64,000 nt of DNA from CCMP332 sp040218795 (GTDB taxonomy: Bacteria > Bacteroidota > Bacteroidia > Cytophagales > CCMP332): contig JAVJQT010000002.1 in assembly GCA_040218795.1 (NCBI GenBank), positions 186,001 to 250,000 on the forward strand. Direction: 5' to 3'. This document shows positions 54,501-61,764 of the stretch, piece by piece (position 1 is the first letter of the stretch; each line of letters opens with the position of its first letter). The notes beneath the pieces are model-generated. The model saw only the letters and a list, made by a program, of their open reading frames with translations. It was not told where the DNA came from and did no database searches. Position numbers and translations under genes: made by a program.

Positions 54501-56156
54501 ATCGCCGGGCGTTGGATCAATTAAACCGCTGAGAATGGTGTTGCCATCTAAACCGTTGGTTCCTGCCGCTCCTGCCGGCCCAACCAAAGAAGTTCCTGTA
54601 CCCCAAACCCCCGCGGTTTTAGGTCCGAAAATGCTGTCTGTTGTTGTGTTGATAAAGAAGTCGCCATCCACGCCATCGCCGGGAGTTGGGTCAATTAATC
54701 CGCTGAGTATGGTGTTACCATCTATACCGTTAGCGCCGGCTGCACCTGTCTGCCCAACCAAAGAAGTTCCTGTGCCCCAGACTCCCGCAGTTTTAGGTCC
54801 GAATATGCTGTCTGTAGTAGTGTTGATAAAGAAATCGCCGTCAACACCGTCGCCCGGGGTAGGGTCGATTAATCCACTTAGAATTGTGTTTCCGTCAATT
54901 CCATTGGTACCTGCTGCGCCTGTGGGTCCTACTAAAGAAGTTCCTGTACCCCATACCCCTGCAGTTTTAGGTCCGAATATGCTGTCTGTAGTAGTGTTAA
55001 TATAAAAGTCGTCGTCAACACCGTCGCCGGGAGTTGGATCGATCAATCCACTGAGAATTGTATTCCCGTCAATACCGTTAGCACCGGCTGCACCTGTCGG
55101 CCCGACTAGCGATGTTCCTGTACCCCATACTCCTGCAGTTTTAGGTCCAAAAATGCTGTCTGTGGTAGTGTTGATAAAGAAATCGCCGTCCACGCCATCG
55201 CCGGGCGTAGGGTCGATCAATCCACTAAGAATAGTGTTTCCGTCTATACCATTGGTTCCTGCTGCTCCGGCGGGCCCAACCAAAGATGTTCCTGTACCCC
55301 AAACCCCAGCAGTTTTGGGTCCGAAAATGCTATCGCTTGTGGTGTTGATAAAGAAGTCGCCGTCTACGCCGTCGCCCGGAGTAGGGTCGATAAGGCCGCT
55401 AAGTATTGTATTTCCATCTGCTCCCGCTGGACCGGGTGCACCGGCTAAGTTGACAGTCCATGAACTAAAAATCCCTGCACCTGTAATACTAGTCACGTTG
55501 ACATCCAATGCGCCTGTTGAAGCATTATAGGTAGTTACCGTACCTTCCATGAAATTTGTTCCCGACTCTGCAATGATTACGGTTTGTGCCGCAGTATATG
55601 CCAGTGCTGTATCCACAGTTAGAGATTGTGGACCCAATGCAATGGTTAAAGTTGTGGTTGAAGTGGTCGCGTAACGGTCGCCGTCTAAGCCATCGGCACC
55701 CGCCGGTCCAATTAATTGAGTTCCTGCACCCCAAACTCCTGCAGTTTTTGGACCAAAAATGTTGTAGGTGGTGGTATTAATAAAGAAATCGCCATCCACA
55801 CCATCCCCGGGCGTTGGATTAATTGTTCCGTTTAGTACTGTTTTTCCATCCGTTCCTGCTCCTCCTGCTCCTGTTCCCACCAAAGTCCAATAAGTGCCAT
55901 CAAAATAGCGAAAGGCCTGAGCGGTGGTATCGTAATAAATAATTCCGGTATTTGCCGGATTATTGCCAAAAGTGACCGTATCATCGGCACTTAATTTTGG
56001 CATTAAAAATCCCAATGGCGAACTGGGATCAAGATGTAATATGGCATTCGGATTGGGTGAAGTAGTACCAATACCGACATTTTGCTGTGCTTTTAATTGA
56101 GAGTTGCCAAAATAGCATAGAGCCAGCAATAGCAGGGGGAGTAATAATTTTCTCAT
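45552..56156 (-). CDS. Giant collagen-like/NVGIG fibre protein with S74 chaperone domain
   Basis: A 3534-residue exported protein. Signal peptide about 1-24; NVGIGTTSPNPNAILHL and GFLMPKL next. Residues 103-1195 hold 16 copies of a 58-residue module (DGNTILSG...DGVDGDFFINTT...GPKTAGVWG) joined by GPxGAxGxNG collagen-like linkers and broken twice by an 80-residue insert. Residues 1195-3370 alternate NVGIGT-TPANKLEV blocks with YadA-head-like NTAIGxxAL runs (about 1685-1740, 2420-2485 and 2965-3045). The end is a peptidase S74 (endosialidase-type intramolecular chaperone) domain beginning SDKRLKD (Ser3380, the expected self-cleavage residue) plus a coiled coil (about 3465-3525). Such domains direct trimer folding, so a long trimeric surface fibre is likely. 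No T9SS signal is seen. Confidence 0.88.
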   Translation of the reverse strand: MRKLLLPLLLLALCYFGNSQLKAQQNVGIGTTSPNPNAILHLDPSSPLGFLMPKLSADDTVTFGNNPANTGIIYYDTTAQAFRYFDGTYWTLVGTGAGGAGTDGKTVLNGTINPTPGDGVDGDFFINTTTYNIFGPKTAGVWGAGTQLIGPAGADGLDGDRYATTSTTTLTIALGPQSLTVDTALAYTAAQTVIIAESGTNFMEGTVTTYNASTGALDVNVTSITGAGIFSSWTVNLAGAPGPAGADGNTILSGLIDPTPGDGVDGDFFINTTSDSIFGPKTAGVWGTGTSLVGPAGAAGTNGIDGNTILSGLIDPTPGDGVDGDFFINTTTDSIFGPKTAGVWGTGTSLVGPTGAAGANGIDGNTILSGLIDPTPGDGVDDDFYINTTTDSIFGPKTAGVWGTGTSLVGPTGAAGTNGIDGNTILSGLIDPTPGDGVDGDFFINTTTDSIFGPKTAGVWGTGTSLVGQTGAAGANGIDGNTILSGLIDPTPGDGVDGDFFINTTTDSIFGPKTAGVWGTGTSLVGPAGAAGTNGLDGNTILSGLIDPTPGDGVDGDFFIKTTSDSIFGPKTAGVWGIGTSLVGPAGAAGTDGADGDRYATTSTTTLTIALGPQSLTVDTALAYTAAQTVIIAESGTNFMEGTVTTYNPSTGALDVNVTSITGGGTFSSWTVNLAGAPGPAGADGNTILSGLIDPTPGDGVDGDFYINTTSDSIFGPKTAGVWGIGTSLVGPAGAAGTNGIDGNTILSGLIDPTPGDGVDGDFFINTTSDSIFGPKTAGVWGTGTSLVGPTGAAGANGIDGNTILSGLIDPTPGDGVDGDFFINTTTDSIFGPKTAGVWGTGTSLVGPTGAAGANGIDGNTILSGLIDPTPGDGVDGDFFINTTTDSIFGPKTAGVWGTGTSLVGPTGAAGANGIDGNTILSGLIDPTPGYGVDGDFFINTTTDSIFGPKTAGVWGTGTSLVGPAGAAGTNGIDGNTILSGLIDPTPGDGVDGDFFINTTTDSIFGPKTAGVWGTGTSLVGPTGAAGANGIDGNTILSGLIDPTPGDGVDGDFFINTTTDSIFGPKTAGVWGTGTSLVGPTGAAGANGIDGNTILSGLIDPTPGDGVDGDFFINTTTDSIFGPKAAGVWGTGTSLVGPAGADGNTVLNGLIDPTPGDGVDGDFYINTVSDSIFGPKTAGVWPTGEPLVRPGGANDTIPANVFSARIAANGTVISQSYPFVNSVNNTGPGVYDVDYIPGFFSETPAVSIGSGHQNTVGFTVANYFSESKDSVIVVTQNKFGTNESFAFDLLVQRQGVDYQNSLTAPPNVIGYWQRNGSDIYVDTVNNVGIGTNTPANKLEVIGDAAKFDSVIIVNGAQNGYVLTSNATGEASWQPGASAHTLQAAYDGGQTINMGSGNIDFISSGANSVLYLDEANERVGIGNTSPANPLDVLNTTSASAINAVTNFNAARNEGINSLVSGSASENFGISGRGIGGTLSIGVNGEASNASSSNIGVRGVGFNTINTGWIVGVQGEVQGITTATNAFGVNAVATATGATNNYGVYSTASGGTNNYAAYFADGDVVAQNGNVGIGTITPANRLEVIGDAAKFDSVIIVNGAQNGYVLTSNATGEASWQSLPASTAWDLLGNAGTIDGTNFIGSTDNVPLTFRVNNTRVGRLTTASATFIGFNAGASLIGDGGGAVGFGYEALTTATSAGGNTAIGHQSLRLTTGSTNTALGIRAGEINTTGAGNTFIGSNTAATNVTGSQLTLLGNSSDVSVDALTNATAIGANSVVSQSNSLVLGNNANVGIGTSTPANRLEVIGDAAKFDSVIIVNGAQNGYVLTSNATGEASWQPGASAHTLQAAYDGGQTINMGSGNIDFISSGANSVLYIDEANERVGIGNSSPVNKLDVDGAMVIGGNYAGTNTAPVSGLLVEGNVGIGTTAANAPLQFAAATANRKIVLFEGANNDHQFFGFGVNPSIMRYQINGTSSHHVFYAGANSTTSNELMRIEGTGDVGIGIINPSSRLHVIDNVNTGEFVGRFINTNTGSQDGAAIYATSTATAVNFGYGVIAEGNYLGVDALGAAGGFAGLRAQSRGAVTAIEVLGDPGSTSGIHVDANGATYSGLFENGDISLQGNVGAGGFVLQEIVNSNADGQTSLDFVNDANRMEIRYEGSNFVNNSFIIYDDDDGEARLIVDDVTGDVAIGDYSPDEKLDVTDSVPAGWVATQVENLAADGIASFDLLTDVGYYGISTDGSSVGGGLDGDFYVANYNLGSTPLVITDADNVGIGTITPTNKLEVVGDAAKFDSVIIVNGAQTGYVLTSNATGEASWQPLGASTFWDLTGNAGTVDGTNYLGTNDDVPLNFRMNNQPSGRIDDATTGVTSFGYQAGNNGAGFNNSAFGYRAMALNTADGNTALGALALENNNTADANTGIGYAALRNIIGTQNTALGNAAMENSASGNDNVAIGFTSLLNNNADGNVAVGSRAALNSNGQGNTAIGYQALDANTTGTFNIAIGHDADVGSPGLSNAIAIGLNAIVDQSNSMVLGDTSNISVGIGTSAPQTNLHIEEDFVNVRLKSRRSNTSASTLIEFGRDNGAGGFVETGSVGTPGSGDFVRLASPNAVFLNAGFSDRLTINSIGTITLPDFAGSGRRILTVNNTGGVGAIDLADSINWARNGTDIYNTNTGNVGIGTTTPAQNLTVSSTGATGILVEAANNAFISLDAGSNTNSSNVNFRLIGSTVGRIRYAHNATPTSEEMQFQVNGVDRMIIDGNGNIAVGNSPLAVVRNYNYIEPGNSTVTTGISNSNFYNGASSKFGTVNFISNDGTGEKFGSSSIVNGNVGSAFSVFGTNNTVDHPGNGNVYGTRSIVSKASAVNGFVYGDYIEMDNDGNFDGYMYYGSSIGSGGGTQYGIYLTGEDENYFSGEVGIGVINPAYDLDVNGTINATTYLYSGSELISTNGSNGFFAGLNAGHTNQPGFSTHIGNDAGATSTGISNTFVGYQAGFDNTTGSQNAFFGIRAGENNIDGTSNTFIGRSAGDLNTSGNENTFLGRDAGDANTTGIRNTILGRSADVLSNNLTNATAIGYSALVGASNALVLGGTGGNAVNVGIGLTAPVNTLDVLGEVAIGTNYAGFFAAPTDGLIVEGRVGIGTNAPSDILHVSSTAIGVARFESTSNPLITIYDNGTYEGYIQSFNDDMVFGTAPASSGSVQLYAGGSNRLTVENTGDVGIGTTNPLDELHVQSTSLNTTTVGTMLRLQNSANNVGSFAGIRFVINTNTAGGNGKGAIYYQSTDVDGRGDIIFAQNDIAGSSNAFPANEVMVIKNSGNVGINESFPNSELHIDGAASDGQASFRVQTAGSSDLVVQDDGTVTINTPTDQAYDLYVSGSAAKSTGTTWINFSDKRLKDIEGEYTDGLELIRKINPIWFKYNGKGGIDPSTKPQVGIVAQDIQKVAPYTISKVKTKLDSTDKKETEVLSFDFNAINYAQINAIKELADQIDQLKIELEAKNTEIENLKQAKNAVSRNEFEDLKAKNLELEAKLQKVIDLMGTEVRNK
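49200..52170 (-). repeat. Four copies of a ~130-base LEVIGDAAKFDS block in the giant gene
   Basis: Near 49200-49330, 50645-50775, 51310-51440 and 52035-52165 the giant gene repeats a block encoding NxLEVIGDAAKFDSVIIVNGAQNGYVLTSNATGEASWQ (given in parts: LEVIGDAAKFDSVIIVNGAQ). A fifth, more diverged copy sits in the 1602-residue gene near 60285-60410. The 50.6 and 51.3 kb copies share long identical DNA stretches, unlike the 58-residue modules, which suggests more recent duplication or conversion. Confidence 0.8.
52575..55850 (-). repeat. 16 copies of a 174-base (58-residue) tandem module
   Basis: The core encodes DGNTILSGLIDPTPGDGVDG followed by DFFINTTTDSIFGPKTAGVW, GTGTSLV and a GPxGAxGxNGI linker. 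Copy 1 (next to the signal end) and copy 16 are diverged; copies 2-15 are nearly identical in protein. Copies 1 and 7 are each followed by an 80-residue insert (about 55434-55690 and 54117-54375). At the DNA level the copies differ widely at third codon positions (for example the codons for GPK and DGVDGD), so amino-acid identity exceeds nucleotide identity. Confidence 0.93.
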
Positions 56157-56430
56157 AACAGAATGTGTATCGTGCTTAGATTAATACGGACAAAAGCCCA
56201 AACGTAACAATGTACTAATATAACTCAATATTCCTTTTTTGGGAATTATATCGCCTCTAAATTGATACGCTCTTTATTATGAAATGTTCGGCATGAGGGA
56301 TAACAGATAAATTCAATAAATATAATAATATTGATATTTCGAGATATAACTTTAATTGCATCTCATAAGAAGGCCTCGGATTGTATTATTTAAATAGCAA
56401 CTTTTCAGAACATCCTATTAATCTGTTTGA
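56157..56430. other. 274-base intergenic stretch between two fibre genes
   Basis: Apart from the promoter of the giant gene (56199-56229) it is AT-rich sequence with no open frame of note and no clear terminator for the upstream 1602-residue gene. Confidence 0.5.
56199..56229 (-). promoter_or_regulatory. Promoter of the giant fibre gene
   Basis: On the minus strand, ATTG (56226-56229), 19 bases, then TACGTTTG (56199-56206). The -7 box fits TAnnTTTG exactly and the -33 box lacks one T. The expected transcript would begin about 36 bases before the ATG. Confidence 0.65.
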
Positions 56431-59400
56431 TTATTTTTTAGCTTCCATGCTGAGAATAGCATTAAGTTGGTCGATCTGCACCTGTAATAAATTCAGTTTA
56501 TTTTGCACATTTTCGTCTGATTTAATCGCCTTCGTATTTTGGACTTTTAAGTTTTCAATTTGATTTTGTTGTGATTCAATGATCATTTGTTGCTCCTGTA
56601 TGGATTTAACAAGGATGGGAATCAATTCTATATAACTCATTGATAAAAATTCAGCTGAATTTTCCGGTAGCTCCACAATTTCCGGAGCGACCTTTAATAC
56701 TTCCTGGGCTAAAAACCCAAGGGAAGTGCCTTCGCCAAAACCTTTTTTCCAATCGTATTTTACAGGATTTAAAGCCATGACTTCACTCAAGCCGTAGTCA
56801 ATTTCTGATATATTGTTTTTCACTCGTTCATCCGATAAATTAGTAAATACACCGTATACCGTGACACCCGTCAAACTCCATCTTAAACGGTCAATTGGCG
56901 TACCGAGATTATTAATTCCGAGCATTCCTCCTTCATTTCCGTATAATACCGGGCCATCAATATTTTGTCCATTCCACAACTTACCAAGTCCATACCAGCC
57001 AAGGCCATGATTTGTATCGGTCAGTCCTCTTAGCTGAATATCTGTGTTGGCTATACCAATATTTCCGGATGAATTGTCAATTGCAAAAGGAATGTCTAGA
57101 AATGCACCGGCGTTATTGTAGCGATAGAGTCTAAAATCACGATTAACAGTCCATCCATCATTTATACCCCAGGCTGGGTTTCCATCGTTAGAATTGACAA
57201 ATGTTATAAAATTTTCTCCGCCGGCTTGAGGTTCAATTCCAATTCCATTACCTCCAATGACATCAAGTTTTCTGAAAGGTGCATTTGTTCCAATTCCCAC
57301 ATTACCACCATTAAAAATGGCTGCATAATTATCATCTGCTCCTGATACTGTCACATCAAGTCCAATATTTGGCTGATTGACTGTTGCTATACCCCAGGCT
57401 CCTGTGGACTCGATTTTCAAACCTGTTTTAGTGCTGTTTGAACCACCCACTTTAGTTACCAGGTTTTGAATTAGTGCTGCGTTATGGCCTATTGATCTCA
57501 CACCTGAATTCACTACTCTGAGAGCCGATCCATCAATGCCCGAACCAATATTATTTTCGAAATAACCTGCTGCACCGTTGGTAGATTGAGTAATGACACT
57601 CAATTTATTAGATCCGGGTGCAATTGTTCCAATTCCAACTTCTCCATTTAAAACAATAAAGTCACCATAAGGACTGGCAGTTGTTTTAGCATTGTTTATG
57701 ATCACATTGCTATTATCACCATCAATTGTAATAGCGTCTAATTGGCCACCTGCTGTGCTGAATTGTTTGTTTATAATAAAATGAGATTGTCCGGAATTTG
57801 CAGTTGCATCCGATTTCCGTGCGATCACTTCCCATTGATCCTGTACACTTGAATCAAACATTCTTAATTTCAATCCGGCTTTAGTATCCAGCGCGGAATT
57901 TGAACTTTCAATTCTGAATAAGAGATCATTTGCACTGTTAAAAACGGTTTCTCCAAGCGTTACAGTTCCTCCAAGATCAACTGTATTTCCCGAAGAACTC
58001 AGCCCATTACCGGCAGTTGTAAAACCAGATATAGTGCCCCATGTAGGCGGAGAACCAGGTCCGGCTGAAGTCAGAACATCTCCGGCTGAACCAGGATCAT
58101 TATTTGGCATAATAGCACCTGAGAATCTTAAATTTCCATTGATATGAAGCCTTTCAGTAGGAGGTGTGATATCAATTCCCACATTACCGCTCGGATCAAG
58201 AACTAATTGATTGATATTTGGAAGGCCATTTGTTCCCAACAGTAGACTGCCATTTTCTCTGTTATTGATAGTAGCCGTATTGGAGCCGCTGATACCTATG
58301 AGAAGCCCATCCGTGGCAGTTGTACCCAGAAAATCGTTGGTGATAATCATTCCTGTACTTCCTGCACTGCTACTGATATGAAGTCTTTCGGTAGGTACAG
58401 TAACGCCAATGCCCACATTTCCATCGCCCACAATTCTCATTAACTCATTGCTTGTTGTAGTATTTACAGAAGCATAAAATATATGACTCGCAAAAGTTCC
58501 ATTAATCTGATATCTTAAAGCGGCGCCATTCACACCGAAACCAAAGTATTGATGATCATTATTTGCCCCTTCAAATAAAACTATCTTTCTATTGGCAAGC
58601 GCAGTGGCAAATTGAAGTGGAGCATTTGGAGAAGATGTTCCAATACCGACATTGGCATTGTTGCCAAGAACAAGTGCATTACTAATAGCTACAGATGCAT
58701 TGGCTCCAATTGCGGTTGCATTGTTAAGGTTATTTACAGTCGCATCAGCATCATATCCAATGAATGTGTTCGAATTACCCGTGGTAATTGTATTTCCGGT
58801 TTGATACCCCAGAGCAGTGTTTCTTCCACCTGATGAAGCCATCAAGGATCTAAATCCTATGGCAGCGTTATCATCACTATTTCCATTTTGTAAAGCCTGA
58901 CTACCAAATGCAGCATTTCGAGAACCTGTAGAGTTTACAATCATTGCATTATTTCCAACAGCAGTATTATGTGTCCCTGCTGTGTTAGATTGAAGAGTTG
59001 ATCTGCCAAAAGCGGCATTAAATTGAATATGATCTATTCTTCCTGCCGGAACATTATTGACTCTAAAATTTAAAGGAATATTATCCGTGGTTCCAATAAA
59101 ATTAGTGCCGTCAATAGTTCCTGCATTTCCTAACAAACCCCAACCGGAACCTCCGGAAGTCAAATTGGTTCCATTCCAGAAAACATCACCCGCAACATTG
59201 TAGAGACGATCAGTAGTTGTAGCCGGAGCCACACCCTGATCCTCAAGAAGTACCGGTCCTCTCACATCAAGAATTTCACTAGGATTATCACCCCCTATTA
59301 CCATACCTGAAGGCTGAATACTAACTTTATTGGAAAAAACGGCAATGGGATCTCCTGCAGTGCCAACCGGCCATGTATAGAATTCAACAGCCGTATCTCT

Positions 59401-61239
59401 CATGAGTATTGAGCTGGCCCCACCATTCTGAATCAAGTTTCCACCGCCTACGCCATCATCGGATATATTATGTGAAATCACATCAATCCCGGCTACAGCA
59501 TTGAAAAATGAAAGCGTATTTTCGATCTGAAGTGCTGAAAGAGGACTTGAGATTCCGATACCTACATTGGCATTATTTCCAAGAACCAATGCATTACTTG
59601 CCCCAACAATAGCATTTGCGCCAATTGCGGTAGCATTGTTTAATCCGGCTGCGCCAACATCCGCTAGATAACCAATTGTAGTATTTGAGTTTCCAAAAGT
59701 GTTTGTTTGCATGCTTAAGACTCCGACTGCAACATTTTGAGAACCGCCACCATTAAAAAGCATCGAAGATTTTCCAATAGAAGTATTATCAGAACCCACG
59801 GAATTGGTCAGTGCGGCATGGCCAACTGCTGTATTATTGCTGCTTCCTGTGTTGTTATCACTTGCCAGAAATCCAACTGCGACATTTGCCGAACCAGTAG
59901 TGTTCTGAGCCATAGCTCCACGACCTACGGCAGTATTTTCATCAGCTATATTATCGCGAAGTGCAATATTTCCGACTGCAACGTTAGAGTTTCCAATTAT
60001 ATTTGATTGCATTGCTCCAGATCCAATGGCTGTGTTGCGAAACCCTGTTGTATTTAAGCCTGCGGCATTTGACCCAAAAGCTGTATTTTCAGAATTAGTA
60101 TTTAAGGCTAATGCATTGAATCCTAGAGCTGTTGAACTTGTCGTGTTATTTCCTATTCTACCTGAGGCCTGATTATTGATGCGAAATGAAAGCGGTACAT
60201 TATCGCTTGTTCCTATAAAATTGACACCATCTATTGTTGCGGAATTTCCCAATAAATCCCATGATGTTCCAGCTCCTCCCGGTTGCCAGCTGGCTGCGCC
60301 ACTTGCATCTGCTGCGGTAAGCACATAACCGGCCTGAGCATTATTAACAATTATAACTGAATCGAATTTAGCTGCATCGCCTATAACTTCGAGCTTGTTG
60401 GATGGGGTGGACGTACCTATTCCAACATTGGCATTATTGCCCAGAACAAGGCTGTTAGATGCCCCAACAGTAGCATTTGCTCCAATAACGGTGGCATTTG
60501 TAAGTCCGTCAACTGCTACATCAGAAAGAGCTCCGATTGCAGTGTTATCTGAACCGGTTAAATTATTAAAAAGTGCAAAGCCTCCAACAGCAGTATTTCT
60601 GCTACCTGTTGTATTAAGAGTCAATGACTGAGAACCCAAGGCCACATTGTCGGTACCATTGGTCATTTGCCAACCTGCTTCGTAACCTATGGCCGTATTT
60701 GCCGCTCCAAGGTTTGTAACATCCAGAGTTCTAATTCCAAGACCTGTGCTTCGATTGTCATTATTGAAGCCCCTTCCAATTTCTATTCCGTTAACAACTA
60801 TTTCCTGACTGACTTCAAATTGAGCACCAGGAGTTGCAGTTCCAATCCCAACACGCTCATTGGCTTCATCCAAATAAAGAACAGGATTCGCCGCGCTGGA
60901 TTGAAAATCTATATTACCACTGTTCATATTGACCAATTGCCCACCATCGTATGCACTTTGTAAAGAAATGGTTCCTCCGGCCGGCTGCCAGGCAGATCCA
61001 TCCCAGGTAAAAATTAGATTCAAAACGGAATCGTAAACCATTAATCCCTCATCGGAAACTAAAGGTGTAAACCCGGCGGTTTCAACATTTGGCAAAAGCA
61101 AACCCAAATCCGAGGTTCCGTTTTCAAGATGTAAAATTGCATTTGGGCTGGCTGTGGTTGTTCCTATACCGACATTGTTCTGAGCATTAACAGCACATAC
61201 GGAGGCCATTAATAAAATTGATACGTACAGTTTTCTCAT
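56431..61239 (-). CDS. NVGIG/YadA-head-like fibre protein with S74 chaperone domain
   Basis: A 1602-residue exported protein: signal peptide about 1-19 (ending VNAQN), NNVGIGTTTASPNAILHLE and the family segment LGLLLPNVE. It then alternates NVGIGTSTPSNKLEV blocks with long NTAIG/NVAVG runs (strongest at about 380-530), a pattern like the head of trimeric autotransporter adhesins. The C-terminal S74 domain begins SDERVKNNI (Ser1469) and contains GFLAQEVLKVAPEIV and YIELIPILVKSIQEQ. It ends in a coiled coil with heptad Leu/Ile. It shares blocks with the giant protein (LEVIGDAAKFDS) and lacks the 58-residue modules. Likely a trimeric surface fibre; ligand unknown. Confidence 0.86.
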   Translation of the reverse strand: MRKLYVSILLMASVCAVNAQNNVGIGTTTASPNAILHLENGTSDLGLLLPNVETAGFTPLVSDEGLMVYDSVLNLIFTWDGSAWQPAGGTISLQSAYDGGQLVNMNSGNIDFQSSAANPVLYLDEANERVGIGTATPGAQFEVSQEIVVNGIEIGRGFNNDNRSTGLGIRTLDVTNLGAANTAIGYEAGWQMTNGTDNVALGSQSLTLNTTGSRNTAVGGFALFNNLTGSDNTAIGALSDVAVDGLTNATVIGANATVGASNSLVLGNNANVGIGTSTPSNKLEVIGDAAKFDSVIIVNNAQAGYVLTAADASGAASWQPGGAGTSWDLLGNSATIDGVNFIGTSDNVPLSFRINNQASGRIGNNTTSSTALGFNALALNTNSENTAFGSNAAGLNTTGFRNTAIGSGAMQSNIIGNSNVAVGNIALRDNIADENTAVGRGAMAQNTTGSANVAVGFLASDNNTGSSNNTAVGHAALTNSVGSDNTSIGKSSMLFNGGGSQNVAVGVLSMQTNTFGNSNTTIGYLADVGAAGLNNATAIGANAIVGASNALVLGNNANVGIGISSPLSALQIENTLSFFNAVAGIDVISHNISDDGVGGGNLIQNGGASSILMRDTAVEFYTWPVGTAGDPIAVFSNKVSIQPSGMVIGGDNPSEILDVRGPVLLEDQGVAPATTTDRLYNVAGDVFWNGTNLTSGGSGWGLLGNAGTIDGTNFIGTTDNIPLNFRVNNVPAGRIDHIQFNAAFGRSTLQSNTAGTHNTAVGNNAMIVNSTGSRNAAFGSQALQNGNSDDNAAIGFRSLMASSGGRNTALGYQTGNTITTGNSNTFIGYDADATVNNLNNATAIGANASVAISNALVLGNNANVGIGTSSPNAPLQFATALANRKIVLFEGANNDHQYFGFGVNGAALRYQINGTFASHIFYASVNTTTSNELMRIVGDGNVGIGVTVPTERLHISSSAGSTGMIITNDFLGTTATDGLLIGISGSNTATINNRENGSLLLGTNGLPNINQLVLDPSGNVGIDITPPTERLHINGNLRFSGAIMPNNDPGSAGDVLTSAGPGSPPTWGTISGFTTAGNGLSSSGNTVDLGGTVTLGETVFNSANDLLFRIESSNSALDTKAGLKLRMFDSSVQDQWEVIARKSDATANSGQSHFIINKQFSTAGGQLDAITIDGDNSNVIINNAKTTASPYGDFIVLNGEVGIGTIAPGSNKLSVITQSTNGAAGYFENNIGSGIDGSALRVVNSGVRSIGHNAALIQNLVTKVGGSNSTKTGLKIESTGAWGIATVNQPNIGLDVTVSGADDNYAAIFNGGNVGIGTNAPFRKLDVIGGNGIGIEPQAGGENFITFVNSNDGNPAWGINDGWTVNRDFRLYRYNNAGAFLDIPFAIDNSSGNIGIANTDIQLRGLTDTNHGLGWYGLGKLWNGQNIDGPVLYGNEGGMLGINNLGTPIDRLRWSLTGVTVYGVFTNLSDERVKNNISEIDYGLSEVMALNPVKYDWKKGFGEGTSLGFLAQEVLKVAPEIVELPENSAEFLSMSYIELIPILVKSIQEQQMIIESQQNQIENLKVQNTKAIKSDENVQNKLNLLQVQIDQLNAILSMEAKK

Positions 61240-61764
61240 ATAGAAAGGCTATCTGGATGGTCAATAAAATGACTAATAAATAATTCAGTTGGGCATAAAT
61301 ATAGATATACCACGTTAAAAAAATTAGATATAGCTAAGTTTTATACGCTATAAAGAATAAAGGAAACCGCTATTATTAAAAAATGCTAGTTTGAAGGAAG
61401 ACTATCTACGGGGTTATTTAAAGGGAGTTAAATTTGAGTATATTGTACTTTTAATTCTTTATCTCTTTTTTTTAAGAGCTTCAATTAAGTCTTTTTGTTT
61501 TTTTAATGCTTCAGTCAAGACTGGAATAATGCTAAGTTTTCAACCCTTTTACTCTGAATAGCATCACTTTAATATGTATAATTTGTGGAAATTTTTATTC
61601 TACTTCCTGAGCCAGAAAACCTGGCTATACCTTATCATCAACAATTGACAATAGGAATTGCAATGAAATGAGATAATTTCATTTCTTTCTTTGACAAATC
61701 GTTTTGTACGATGTTATCCAATAATAAATGGACAATATCCGATTTTTTATGAACAATAAACTTA
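61240..61764. other. 525-base intergenic stretch holding the S74 remnant
   Basis: Bases 61450-61640 are the decayed S74 end. The parts on either side (61240-61449 and 61641-61764) are AT-rich with no open frame, RNA gene or terminator recognised. The 61641-61764 part could be further-decayed sequence of the same domain, but no clear match was found. Confidence 0.6.
61450..61640 (-). pseudogene. Decayed S74 domain C-terminus
   Basis: On the minus strand, GFLAQEVE is followed by a stop codon and then KFPQII, matching the S74 phrase GFLAQEVxKxxPEI. About 60 bases on, in another frame, comes LSIIPVLTEALKKQKDLIEALKKKR and a stop, matching YxELIPxLxxAIKEQ and the terminal coiled coil. An in-frame stop, a frameshift and missing residues between the blocks show it is not functional. 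It lies 125-315 bases downstream of the 669-residue gene, on the same strand. Confidence 0.85.

Noticed and set aside
52575..55850. Regularly spaced repeats that might suggest a CRISPR array.
   Set aside because: The unit is 174 bases, in frame, without unique spacers, and encodes a continuous protein module. No cas genes are present.
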